Part shown: positions 28,601 to 56,934 of the stretch, in pieces
Numbering within the stretch: position 1 is the first letter of the stretch
How the letters are laid out: the number at the start of each line of letters is the position of its first letter
Assembly: GCF_965363235.1 (NCBI RefSeq)
Contig: NC_134838.1
Span: forward strand, 3,663,001-3,727,000
Direction: 5' to 3'
Length of the DNA stretch: 64,000 nt
DNA from: Mytilus galloprovincialis
Taxonomy: Eukaryota; Mollusca; Bivalvia; Mytilida; Mytilidae
The notes under the pieces: generated by a model
Databases searched by the model: none
What the model was told of the DNA's origin: nothing
Seen by the model: the letters and a program-made list of their open reading frames with translations, nothing else
Made by a program: the position numbers and the translations under genes

Positions 28601-30144
28601 TCAATATTTTTGTGATTTTACTTTTTGTTAACACCTGACTAGTCGAATGTAAAATTGTTTGGTTTATTAAAGTAAAACAACCGGAAAAAGGATTCTCATA
28701 ATAACGAAAACTCAATGAAACATTGCATTGATGCATGTTTTTATCCCAGGCATAGTTTACCTTAGCCTCATTTGGCACAACATTTTGAAATTTTCGGTCT
28801 TCAATGCTCTTCTATTTGTTTGGCTTTTTTACAATCTTGATCTGAGCGTCACTGATGAGTCTTATGCAGACGAAACGCGCGTCTGGCGTATCAAATTATA
28901 AACCTGGTAACTTTGATAACTATTTAATATGGCATTGGTGAACCTTGACATTTTTCATGTGACACAGATACGCGGAATAATTAAAGTGTTATCATACGTT
29001 TACAAAAAATGTATAGAGTATGTTGTTTACAGTAAAATTGTAAAACACATAACTTCGGGAGACCTCCTCTGTAATCTCGATAAAGCTTGCTTACATGAAG
29101 TTTAAAGGGTCGTGGGTTTGATCCCTGCCAGATTCAAACCAAAGACTTCAAGGTAGTATTTACTGCTTCTCTGAATAAAAACAAACCGCGACACTTAGTA
29201 AATCCACATGTACATGATATTTCAGATTTTTCATTTGCAGTCAGGATTTCATGATAGAATTTGTCTTCAAACAATGAATCTATTGAATCAAGGGTTCTTA
29301 TGGTAAACACATCAATGATGTATAAAGACATGATTTATAACCTGATTTCCTTAGATTCTCCGTTGATAAATTATAAACTATTAAGAAACCAATCTTCAAA
29401 CTGTCTCCGACACAGTTTACCTTTGATTAATTTGATTCCCATTGTCTTATACCTCCTCAAGATCAAGAACATTGATTAAGAATAATTCATAACCAAACTA
29501 CGTCCGGTCTTGATTGCTCAAGTGTTATTTTCATTTACAACTGTGAATTTAGAATCTGGCAATGGGAAACCTGCAATCGTCACGTTTGTCTATGTTCTTA
29601 TTTGAACTCTCGTATATCTCTGTTAATATCATAAAAAAATTCAGATCTGACACAGACTTCAAAATAATGGTGCTATCTCTCATAGAAGTTCACTGGTTTG
29701 ATAAAGTTCACATACTTATAAAATGTAGGTTATGGCGACAGGGTATCTTTAATACTTCTGACAATGCATTTGTTTATATAAATCTACTAGTTAACATATG
29801 TTTAAAACTTTAATGTTTGCTTTTAAGGCGTATCTCTTTATATAATGTTTGATAAATGTGTGTTCAATTATTCTTTCTCATCAGTATTCGCTGTTATCTT
29901 GTTCACAACTATACAAAAACTTCTACCAAAATTGTACACGCATGAAACATGTTTATTAGTGAGTGTTTCCATGTTTTACTGATTTCTAATTATTATTTAT
30001 TCCACTTTTAATTGTTTTTCTTAGGAAAAGGTTAGAAAATATGTACGGGAAGATAGGTTTGATAAAACCTATTCTATAGTGATGGCATTGAAAGGAATAG
30101 AGGAAGCTATAGCAGCACAGACACAAGTAAACTCTTCTGACTAG
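4543..30144 (+). CDS. NEK-family serine/threonine protein kinase (11 coding exons)
   Basis: Coding exons: 4543-4677, 5716-5997, 6818-6918, 13028-13127, 15231-15338, 21905-22085, 22509-22562, 22918-22968, 25810-25900, 26488-26587, 30025-30144. All introns are GT/AG and all phases join, giving 440 aa. The kinase domain fills residues ~14-300: glycine loop GKGSFG (21-26), catalytic lysine in FAMK (K52), HRD (148-150), DFG (168-170), SPE (194-196), DVWSLG (208-213) and the C-lobe arginine in NRPT (R270). The HRDVKSKNIF and GSPQYMSPE wording is NEK-like, and NEK kinases generally act in mitosis, cilia and centrosomes. The tail (303-440) is Ser/Thr-rich, then a charged helical region; no RCC1 repeats or long coiled coil are seen. 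The start is the first ATG in frame before the glycine loop. Substrate and subfamily cannot be assigned. Confidence 0.88.
4678..5715. other. NEK intron 1
   Basis: AT-rich intron; no repeat or gene recognised. Confidence 0.5.
5716..5997 (+). CDS. NEK kinase coding exon 2
   Basis: Residues 46-139: catalytic lysine (FAMKM), helix C (REIQLLRDL region with ERE), hinge IIMEYCERGTL and helix D/E. Acceptor ATCAG|CCA and donor GAA|GTAGGT, phase 0 on both sides. Confidence 0.9.
6597..6790 (+). repeat. Dispersed repeat R3 in NEK intron 2
   Basis: Shares GGAGTTTAGTATGGCGTTCA, ACTGAACTAGTATATATAT, GACGCCTCC, GAAGACCT and GACACATTCCCCATTT in order with 38690-38875. It ends about 30 bp before exon 3, so the branch point and acceptor region of exon 3 borders this insertion. 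Confidence 0.7.
6818..6918 (+). CDS. NEK kinase coding exon 3
   Basis: Residues 140-173: catalytic loop HRDVKSKN and the DFG motif. It ends inside the Arg codon (AG|G), completed by exon 4. Acceptor TTTACAG, donor GTAAC. Confidence 0.9.
6979..7102. repeat. Minisatellite (~52 bp unit), left part
   Basis: Three copies of a unit containing AGAGTATCACTCTATTACCG and CTTCTCCTCATTT. The same unit resumes at 12650-12918 on the far side of a retroelement, so this looks like one array split by an insertion. Confidence 0.8.
7103..7840. other. Unassigned part of the insert between the split minisatellite halves
   Basis: AT-rich, with a short (AG)n microsatellite at 7771-7793. No protein similarity seen. 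It may be part of the inserted element or unrelated filler. Confidence 0.4.
8334..9362 (-). pseudogene. Tyrosine recombinase part of the DIRS/Ngaro-type fossil
   Basis: About 340 residues of the lambda-integrase/YR fold as found in DIRS-type elements. Visible family motifs are the first arginine block FLRCGEF, the HSFRIGAST box, a GRW and the tyrosine in YCRYIR. In living elements this enzyme joins the circular cDNA into the genome. It is one part of the broken element described above. Confidence 0.8.
9441..10911 (-). pseudogene. Reverse transcriptase and RNase H region of the DIRS/Ngaro-type fossil
   Basis: RT signatures include KRLILDLSAPH, FDIEAAFKQLGI and a following FGCRSSPIIF block. 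The thumb side has YLGIILDTEKME and LLQLLGHLNFA. RNase H shows YTDAAST and RCDNEA. The order RT then RNase H then tyrosine recombinase matches DIRS-type elements. The region is broken. Confidence 0.8.
10957..12305 (-). pseudogene. Gag-like region of the DIRS/Ngaro-type fossil
   Basis: The upstream end shows a basic start (MASRRKRKS) and a SAP-like segment with KKELTNIGINITSKLSK, a short DNA-binding helix pair. Further on are Cys/His clusters (CRLCYAIDHGTNFC; then CNNY...CARPGC...CSSCFAFH) like nucleic-acid-binding zinc knuckles. The region is broken. Its function as a gag-like protein is inferred from position. Confidence 0.6.
12306..12649. other. Between the retroelement and the resumed minisatellite
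   Basis: AT-rich and non-coding. Probably the upstream terminal region of the retroelement, but no repeat matching its other end was recognised. Confidence 0.4.
12650..12918. repeat. Minisatellite (~52 bp unit), right part
   Basis: About five and a half copies of a unit with GACAGATAGAGTAACACTC, TATTACCGCTTCTCCTCA and TTTGATGATTTAATT. Continues the array seen at 6979-7102. It ends 109 bp before NEK exon 4. Each unit contains TTGACAG, a 3'-splice-site-like string. Confidence 0.85.
13028..13127 (+). CDS. NEK kinase coding exon 4
   Basis: Completes Arg173 and encodes 174-206, the activation segment with GSPQYMSPEM. Acceptor TGTAG, donor AAG|GTAAAC. Confidence 0.9.
13135..13725. repeat. Intron 4 repeat with an internal duplicated block
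   Basis: A block containing TCAATTATTGG, AATATTAATTAT, GGAAAACAAAAGG and CATTGTCCTATATTAGTTAT occurs at about 13300-13405 and again at about 13618-13715. The left part carries CGCGGGTCCGTGACTGAATT, familiar as a mussel dispersed repeat. No coding capacity. Confidence 0.5.
14590..14795 (+). repeat. 3' tail fragment of the Penelope-like family
   Basis: CCGGAGCACCTGAGATCACC, then TTTTTGGTGGGGTTC and a final GTCTTTCGTCCCTCTTTTA match the tails at 35220-35400, 45433-45640 (minus) and 49640-49830 (minus). Only the tail is present. Confidence 0.65.
14868..15135 (+). repeat. Dispersed mussel repeat R2
   Basis: Begins AGAAGATGTGGTATGATTGC, passes CCAATGAGACAA, GACCAAAATGACACAG, GCCCATACCGCATA and ends TGGCGGGGTTAAACATGTT. 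The same order is seen at 59205-59580 and, diverged, at 47875-48260. Ends 96 bp before NEK exon 5. Confidence 0.75.
15231..15338 (+). CDS. NEK kinase coding exon 5
   Basis: Residues 207-242 with TDVWSLGCTCYEM, helix F of the C-lobe. Acceptor TTACAG, donor GAG|GTAGG, phase 0. Followed by a 6.6-kb intron mostly made of the decoy array. Confidence 0.9.
15339..16257. other. NEK intron 5, unique part
   Basis: AT-rich, no repeat or coding signal recognised before the tandem array begins. Confidence 0.5.
16258..21944 (+). repeat. Tandem array of ~90 copies of an intron/exon boundary (decoy 3' splice sites)
   Basis: Unit ~60-65 bp: a T-rich tract, ATTTCTTAACAG, then TTACCTCCAATG, a run of A, GCTGACTATTGTCAAAATG. 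I count about 90 units by eye. The last unit (about 21880-21944) continues directly into NEK coding exon 6, so the unit is a copy of that exon's own acceptor plus its first ~13 codons. Most units have eight A then GCTG, but the real exon has five A then GGCTG, so decoy use would put downstream sequence out of frame. Units are arranged in larger duplicated blocks (695-bp spacing near 17820/18515; about 0.95-1.0 kb near 20040/21050). Confidence 0.92.
21905..22085 (+). CDS. NEK kinase coding exon 6
   Basis: Residues 243-302 plus one base. LPPM start, NVKKLIMWML and R270 (NRPT) give the last kinase subdomain, then a Thr-rich linker. The first 40 bp are the final repeat unit of the tandem array. 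Acceptor CTTAACAG, donor ACAG|GTAAG. A four-residue difference in A-run length separates it from nearly all decoy units. Confidence 0.9.
22509..22562 (+). CDS. NEK kinase coding exon 7
   Basis: A 54-bp exon (phase 1 to phase 1) encoding a polar linker, VSPTNREEETTTRKTSVI. Acceptor TTGACAG, donor TG|GTAAG. Being a multiple of three, it could be skipped without a frame change. Confidence 0.72.
22918..22968 (+). CDS. NEK kinase coding exon 8
   Basis: A 51-bp exon (phase 1 to phase 1) encoding DPPDSGMSSGTGTVENS, a Ser/Gly-rich linker. Acceptor TTTTTTTTCAG, donor T|GTAAGC. Also skippable in frame. Confidence 0.72.
23700..24500 (-). mobile_element. L1/Tx1-like LINE, C-terminal remnant
   Basis: Minus-strand pieces include SDSLWNIENIKI, then GIFLINDLLNDEGKLMTFQQ, the conserved post-RT region of L1-type ORF2 (an LW.N..I block then GI..I.DLL...G..M.F). 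The RT core and endonuclease are absent, and stops interrupt the frame, so it is a dead 5'-truncated copy. Purine- and A-rich sequence at 23290-23420 may belong to its 3' end. It sits in NEK intron 8. Confidence 0.65.
24540..25809. other. NEK intron 8, right part
   Basis: AT-rich with poly-A/T runs. No gene or clearly assignable repeat. Confidence 0.45.
25810..25900 (+). CDS. NEK kinase coding exon 9
   Basis: Phase 1 to phase 2; encodes a Gly/Ser/Thr stretch then SQSNDFQKLSCRYQ. Acceptor ACTTTCAG, donor GC|GTACGT. Confidence 0.78.
26488..26587 (+). CDS. NEK kinase coding exon 10
   Basis: Completes Ala368 and encodes 369-401, a charged, probably helical segment starting DLVRLIGDNTASKKVSKIMK. 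Acceptor GCTTTCAG, donor AAG|GTATTA. No known domain recognised. Confidence 0.82.
26588..28384. other. NEK intron 10, left part
   Basis: AT-rich, non-coding. No assignable repeat; a short palindromic TATATCACGTGATTTATAT lies near 27862. Confidence 0.4.
28385..28690 (+). repeat. Dispersed repeat R1, long copy
   Basis: Starts with TTTGATGAGACTGTC, then GAGAGGTTTAGCGCTATAAA, GTACCAAGTCAGGAATATGA and GTGATTTTACTTTT. The reverse complement is at 55345-55600, which confirms the length of the family beyond the short copies. Confidence 0.7.
28830..28925 (+). repeat. SINE-like repeat with GACGAAACGCGCGTCTGGCG core
   Basis: Core GATGAGTCTTATGCAGACG followed by AAACGCGCGTCTGGCGTA and AACCTGGTAACTTTGATAA. 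Related cores are at 46675-46760 and 60640-60800, with tail fragments at 57905-57950 and 59140-59170. The core is familiar from mussel sequence. Confidence 0.6.
29045..29175 (+). repeat. tRNA-derived SINE head
   Basis: Contains GTGGGTTTGATCCCTGCC, close to a Pol III B box (GGTTCGANTCC), with a plausible upstream A-box region, then AACCAAAGACTT and TACTGCTTCTCTG leading into the SINE body type seen at 3380-3600. The match is diverged, so it is probably not transcribed. Confidence 0.45.
29176..30024. other. NEK intron 10, right part
   Basis: AT-rich. Short open frames without recognisable similarity; nothing assigned. Confidence 0.4.
30025..30144 (+). CDS. NEK kinase terminal coding exon 11
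   Basis: Encodes residues 402-440 (EKVRKYVREDRFDKTYSIVM and on) and the stop TAG. Acceptor TTTCTTAG. An AATAAA at 30149 is too close to the stop to be a sure poly(A) signal. Confidence 0.82.
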   Translation, partial: EKVRKYVREDRFDKTYSIVMALKGIEEAIAAQTQVNSSD

Positions 30145-30649
30145 AGATAATAAAAGACCTTTGACCTTGATAACACATCGTGTACTTTCTAGTATATAGT
30201 TAACGACACAGGTGTGTTGAATTTCATCATGAAATGTATAGATATCTGTGGATGTATTTCTACTTGGTATCATTTATGTGTCAATCCGTTTTGCATTACG
30301 TTAAAGCGTTAATCTTGAGCAAGCTTCCGGTGAAATCAACAACATACTTATGTTTGTTAACAGTGACTACGGCCAATCAACAGTACAATATGTGCAAAAA
30401 ACAAATACAGCACATATCTGATATTGGAGTTCCAAAAAATCTCTAGCATTTAATTATGAACATGGTAGCTGCGTTCTATCTTATGTTAGTTCTATTATAG
30501 TATCAATATAATTGAAACCGAGCATATGAATCAGATGGACTCGATTTGAAAATATCGGCAAGGACGTTAACCATTTGTCATGTGTTTTGTCTTGTATTCT
30601 TAAATAGTCGTTGGTAGTGTTTTTAAACAATTTGTGCCTTATATTTCTG

Positions 30650-30845
30650 CGATCAATACGTATAAATTATGGACTTTTGACGAGGTCAATACGTATAAAT
30701 TATGGACTTTTGACGAAGTTAATACGTTATGTATGGACCTGTTTAGATTATATTGACCGATGACGAAGTCCGAGTGTCAATATAATCTAACATGCCCATA
30801 TATAACGTATTGACTGAGTGAAAGCTCTTAATTTATATATTACAT
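30650..30845. repeat. Foldback (long imperfect hairpin)
   Basis: Arms 30718-30758 and 30776-30814 are inverted copies (TTAGATTATATTGAC against GTCAATATAATCTAA) with a 17-nt loop. The outer flanks ATAAATTATGGACTTTTGAC and AGCTCTTAATTTATAT extend the pairing. A direct 32-bp duplication lies at 30655-30717. Probably a foldback MITE. Confidence 0.55.
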
Positions 30846-31589
30846 GTGTAAATAATGTATTTGGAAAATGGCCCCCAATGTTCTTTACGAGTATTTTTAA
30901 ATTGTATTTTTCAAGAATTATAACATGTTATTGAAAATATGAATATTTTTTAACAACTTCATAGCTTGTTGTATTAGCTTTCATAGCGTCTGCATTTAAC
31001 ATAAAATTCTTGAAATATTCAGTGATCAACTTGCAAACTTTTTTTTTTGTCTGCTGCGACGTTTCCTCTGTGATTGCTATGTGTGACGTCATGACGTCAT
31101 AAATCAATATACATGTAAATAGAAACATAGAGTCAATATACCTAAAAATAAAAACCAGGCTATGGATACGTAAAATAACTTTAGAAACACGTGATTGTAA
31201 TTCACTGAAAATAGTAAAATTGCTATACCATACGTAATATTAATGAATATGGCATCGTTTGCTATGGCAATATTTCATGTAAAGAATTGCCATTGTGCCT
31301 GACAAAATCTAAAACTTGTGTCTTAGTAATTGTACATAATATGAGCGATAAAAGAAACAGATGGGTCAGTCGGTTTACATGAATTTATATAGATTATGAC
31401 ATAAATAGTTGATGCTCGTTTGAATAACAGAATTTAGAAAATAATATGTATATCAACAACCAGTTTACTAGATTCAATTATAAACCATTTGCATTTTCAC
31501 TTCTAGTGATGTTTTTGTGTGTACTTGTCTTAGGTTGAATAACAGTGGTTTACAAATTAGAACCAAAGCTGAAGATTTCGGACTTGCCA
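30846..31589. other. Intergenic, no gene seen
   Basis: AT-rich. A tandem CRE-like TGACGTCATGACGTCA lies at 31084-31099. Confidence 0.4.
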
Positions 31590-33120
31590 CTTAAAACAGT
31601 ATGTGTTCTACTTCTATTTCTACCGGATAATGACCACAATCAACAAACTGAATATTTTGCCTTGACTTCGGTGCGCATGAGGAGTAAGCAAGATGCTAAA
31701 CCACCTAGAATGGCGATCACTTGAACAAAGACGAAAAGTTGCAAACCAAATCAAACAATCTTCCTTTGTCACAGCAACTTTCTCATTTACTTTTTTGAAG
31801 AGCATAGTTAGTCTTTCGTCTTTGTTCAAGTGATCTCCATTCTAGGTGGTTTAGCATCTTGCTTACTCTCGAGTGATTTTGGTGTTAATTTATCACATAA
31901 CGTGCTGCACGTCGCTGGATCATCTCCAGTCGGTCTATTTCTGTTTTATTGTATGGATCCCATACAGGGCTGGCGTATTATGTTATTGGTCTAACACGTG
32001 TTTTGTACGCTCTTTCCTTTACAGACGTAGATCCGATATTCAGGTTTCGTTCAGGAAGCCGATTGTGTTATTGGCTTTGTTGCAGATGTTGTTAACATGG
32101 TCATTCCATTTCAGTTCGGACGTGATTGTGCAGCCTAGTTATTTGGCGCTTTAGACAGGTTCTAAAGTTTGACCATCTTGGTATATTTAAGTGATCTTGT
32201 ACACAAACTCAATTAGTTGGGTTTCACAAAATCGTTTGGAGCGAAAGCCATGTTGTAATGGGTAGAGAAATTGTTGGTGATCTGCTTGGTTCATGATATG
32301 ACTTGTGACTATGAGCTCTATGAGTTTGCAGCATATACAAGTCAGAGATATTGGTCGATAGTTCTCTGTTCTATATCTCTCTCCTTTCTTGAAGACTGGG
32401 CTAACATTAACATTCCTCCAGTCAGATGGTATATCCCTTGTTTCGATTGACGTTTGGAAGATCAGTGTGAGTTTCATTAGCAAGTTCTTTCAGTAATCTT
32501 GTCCTGCTGCTTTGTTTGGATAGCTTTAATATAAAATTTTCTGTTAAAGTGAGTTCCTCAGCGGACGGATATTTGCCTGAAATCTGACATCGAGATGAGA
32601 ACTCATGCTGGTTGTATGTCTGTTTGGTGGAGAAAGCCGATTGATACTGTTTGTTAAGGATGTTTGCTTGTTCTACTGGGTGTGAATGTAGTAGTCCCTC
32701 ACTTCGAAGTGGTGCCACTACACTGCTCTATGTACGTTTATGTTTTATGTACGTCCAGAACTGTTTCATACTACTGTATTGGTTATTTTCCTCTTAAGGT
32801 GTTACAATATTCTCAATATCTTTCCAGTATGCTCGACGTAGCTCTTTCTGGACCATTCGCTTGGTTTCTTTAAATGTGGAGTTGAATTTTGGATCAGCTG
32901 ATCTTTTCTTCTTCTTGTACAGTCTGTCTCGTCGATGTATTAACTTGCATATATACGGAGTGAGTCAGGGGGCTATCTTTTTGCTTTTCAGTTTTATGCG
33001 GGATATGATTATTTAGATTCTGGTTAAGCTTAGATTTGAACAGTTACCAGAGTTCCTCCACTGAACTCCCATTTGCAGCTAATTCTTTGACCTTCTGGAA
33101 ACTTTCATTCATTTCCTGTT
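31590..33120 (-). mobile_element. 5'-truncated, internally deleted LINE (Jockey/CR1-like)
   Basis: Read on the minus strand from 33120: VKELAANGSSVEELW, then LIHRRDRLYKKKKR and ELRRAYWKDIE (endonuclease-RT linker), then SDWRNVNVSPVFKKGE and YRTENYRPISLT (RT blocks 1-2), then after a jump that loses the RT catalytic core, WDPYNKTEIDRLEMIQRRAA (post-RT C-terminus). The frame is broken in many places. The closest type is the Jockey/CR1 group, judged from the IQRRAAR ending. Confidence 0.75.
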
Positions 33121-33129
33121 TGTTATAAG

Positions 33130-33360
33130 TCAGAAAAGTGATTTACAAGTAAATGTTGGAGATAAATAAAAAAAAATCAAACTTCAAAACCGCAAGTATC
33201 AAGATTTGTTCAAAGCCTTTTTGAATGAGAAGATGCAAGAAAAATGAACTCCGATGAAAATTCAAAACGAAAAGTTCGTAAACTAATAGCATTATCAAAA
33301 GCTTAAACACATCAAACGAATGGATAACAACTGCCATATTCCTGACTTGGTTTCAGGTAT
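33130..33360 (-). repeat. Dispersed repeat R1
   Basis: Reverse complement of the R1 motifs: AACTCCGATGAAAATTCAAA, then ACACATCAAACGAATGGATA and CATATTCCTGACTTGG. Adjoins the LINE remnant. Confidence 0.6.
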
Positions 33361-34204
33361 TATTTCAAGTACATCAATTCATTTTTGTTAATTGCAACAG
33401 CAATGTACGTGTGTTGACAAGTTAGCATGTTAACAATTTTATGCAGAAGTATGATTGCATTCCTTTCTAGGTATAGCATTGGTTAAAAACAAGAAGCAAG
33501 TTGGAACGGTGAAAATATATAATTAAGTCAGTGGTTTGATTAATTTTCAATACACGGTCGGTGGGTGTTGTTTATTTTAGACAAACGGTTAGTATTAGAG
33601 TTACGTTTCTTTTAAAATTTAAATTCAAATAAGTGATTTGATGGTGTTGTCAAATTACCATACACTGCTAACATACATAGGTATATTTGTTCATGATTTA
33701 GCTGTAAACATGTTGTAGAGACGCAGACTATCTCACAATAAAAAAAATGTTTCTGAATGTTCCCTTTTTTCGTTTTTTTAAATTTCGAGTATATTGAAAT
33801 TGATATCTTACTTACAGTTTTGATAAATGTCGAATGTGCAGGGAGAAAATTATAGATTATCGATGTTTATATTCAAACGAGATTTCTTAGCAACAATCTT
33901 AACGTAGTGTGATAGCCCTGAGATTGGATGTTGCCTTGGACATTCTCGTGTTTGAGACACCATTGATAATCTATTTTTCGCTATTTTGCCTATGACGTCG
34001 TCTATATTTATATTGATAACGTCACATACGTCCTTAGTTTCTGATAATAATTGGTCTATATCAAGAGAGTGGCATAATTTAAAACATAATCACATAAAAA
34101 GATCAAAGCAAAAATCAAGCGATTTATATTCAGTTATCAACTCTAAAATCTTATATCTATAGTATAAAATCAAAGTGGGCAATACATACAATTTCATTTT
34201 TACT
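33361..34204. other. Intergenic, nothing recognised
   Basis: AT-rich, no coding or repeat signal assigned. Confidence 0.4.
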
Positions 34205-34350
34205 ACACACGAAAATGCCTATACCAAGTCAGAAAAAGGACAGTTGTTTTCCATTTTTTGAAGTGTTTGAGTTTTCAAATTAGGTATTTGTTAAGGAACT
34301 TTTTAAATATTTCTACGAGTTCGGCATTTCTGTTATTTTACTTTTAATAC
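34205..34350 (+). repeat. Dispersed repeat R1, diverged
   Basis: GAAAATGCCTATACCAAGTC, then CATTTCTGTTATTTTACTTTT. More diverged than the other copies. Confidence 0.55.
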
Positions 34351-34994
34351 TTCGAATATGAAAAAAATATAGTGCATTTTAACAAGATAAAAAAGGAACA
34401 CACAACCCTAATAATGAAATAATGGTTTTCCATTTCCCATTCGAAACAATATTTTGTTTATTAGATGGTTCAGTGAAAGTCTTTATGTTTAACATGGAAC
34501 ACTAACAGAATATATTACCAGAAAGTGGGATTTAATGAAAAGTTTAATCATAAGGGCTCTTGCTACTTCGATCATTATATTACACTTTTTCATTCATCAT
34601 ATCGACAGAAAATCACTAATGCTTTAAATATTTGAAACCGCGACCTGTATATCATCTCAACTGTGTCACTAAATTTCATCAAATAACATTTGCAAAATAT
34701 ACATAGTTAGTATCTTCAGTGAACCATATCGGGTGTCCTTTAAATTTTCTAAACATAAAGAAAGAGGTAAGACAAATTTATATTTACTTCATTTCAATAT
34801 TGTTAAATTTGTATTTTTTTCTATTTATCATGATTCTCTAGCCAAATATTGCGGAAGGTAAGCAGGCTTCAATTGTTCGCGTGTACTTTAATTCAACTGT
34901 ATGTTAAGCAATGTGTAAAACCTTTTGAATGGATTGCAGTCAAACGTAATTATTTTTTACTATAAATAGTGTAACAGTGTGAGGTTTATATTCT

Positions 34995-35410
34995 ATTAAA
35001 CCAAGAGTTCCAAATGGTGAAGTTGAAATCATCCCTTCGTAAATTTAACGGACGCCATCACGGGTTGGTTGACCGTTATGGAATAAACGTTTCACAAATG
35101 ATATCGGATATGTTCCTTACGTCGTAACTACAATCCCCTTCCCTTTCATGAATATGACCTACCGAATTAGACTATTTACCGGATTTGTAATCACATAGAC
35201 AACACGACGGGTGCCACATGTGGAGCAGGATCTGCTTACCCTTCCGGAGCACCTGAGATCACCCCTAGTTTTTGGTGGGGTTCGTGTTGTTTATTCTTTA
35301 GTTTTCTATGTTGTGTCGTGTGTACTATTGTTTTTCTGTTTGTCTTTTTCATCTTTAGCCATGACGTTGTCAGTTTGTTCTTTTGTATCTTTCGTCCCTC
35401 TATTATATTG
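34995..35410 (+). mobile_element. Penelope-like RT, 3' end fragment
   Basis: Opens with codons for FQMVKLKSS...RHH.LVDRYGI.VSQMISDM that match the C-terminus of the RT at 45731-46384, then the non-coding tail CCGGAGCACCTGAGATCACC and GTATCTTTCGTCCCTCTATTA. It is heavily 5'-truncated. Confidence 0.7.
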
Positions 35411-36298
35411 GTTTGATGAATTTCTAATAACTTATATGATATTGATCTCAAGGATTCTTCCAAAAGTTAGAATATAATGATATCTCGTTTTTTATTATGC
35501 TCGTTGGACGGATGGTATCGCTCTGATAAGATATCATGAAGTTAGTGTTGTTGTAATTTGCTCTGTCTAAGCAGCTACTATGGTTCTTAATAGCATATTC
35601 TCTTTTTTGACTCACTTATTTCAATTGACTCTCTGGTCTGGTATTATCCTCACGTATACTGATTTCCAATTTAATTTCCCTAAGTTTTATATATTTGATT
35701 TTGAATATATAGTTCCTCACATATTCAGGCAGTTTTCTTCCGGGTTTTGTTTTTTTATTCAAAAGTTCGCTATGACGGAATATTTAAAACTAAGCTTTAA
35801 AAACACAAAAATTTTCCAGTGTTATTTAACATTTTCACATCGGTTAGTTGCCGTTTGGTTGAAATCAAGGCAAACAAGAACCGTATGTAAAACAAATCCC
35901 AGACAAAACAGTTCAACTATTTGGCATTTTTAATAATTGTACTTAAATGTGTTTACCGATTCCAAATTGATCTCCATTAATATGGTAAAGAGCAAACGAA
36001 CAGACGTTTCAAAATTACGTTTTAGTTGTGGCATTCTCACATGGTCTTCTTTCTAGAATGAATATTAGTATGTTCACACTTTATTCAGCGTTTTATTTTG
36101 GAAAGGGTAATAATATCAACCAAGGATAATTTTCATTGCAGTTATTGACTTTGGCCACAGCGATCCAATTATAAAACATTCTTATCACGAACCACGAAAA
36201 ATGAAATACTTTATTCCTGTAATTTTGTGTTTGGTTTATTTTTCTACCATATATTTTAGATATTCTTAGCAGTAACATTCATTGAGACTGTCGTTAAG
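35411..36298. other. Upstream region of NAMPT
   Basis: AT-rich, no repeat assigned. It should hold the NAMPT promoter or 5'-UTR. A TATTCTTAGCAG at about 36281-36292 could be a splice acceptor for a 5'-UTR exon. No TATA box is claimed. Confidence 0.4.

Positions 36299-56905
<20,607 letters not shown>

Positions 56906-56934
<29 letters not shown>

Noticed and set aside
28461-28778. 105-residue minus-strand protein gene
   Set aside because: Lies antisense in the dispersed repeat R1; no protein-like conservation.
29045-29175. Functional tRNA gene
   Set aside because: B box is diverged and followed by SINE body sequence; arms do not pair convincingly.
35211-35477. Membrane-protein-like frame (hydrophobic, 88 residues), also seen at 45381-45647 on the minus strand
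   Set aside because: It falls in the non-coding tail of the Penelope-like family; hydrophobicity comes from T-rich sequence.
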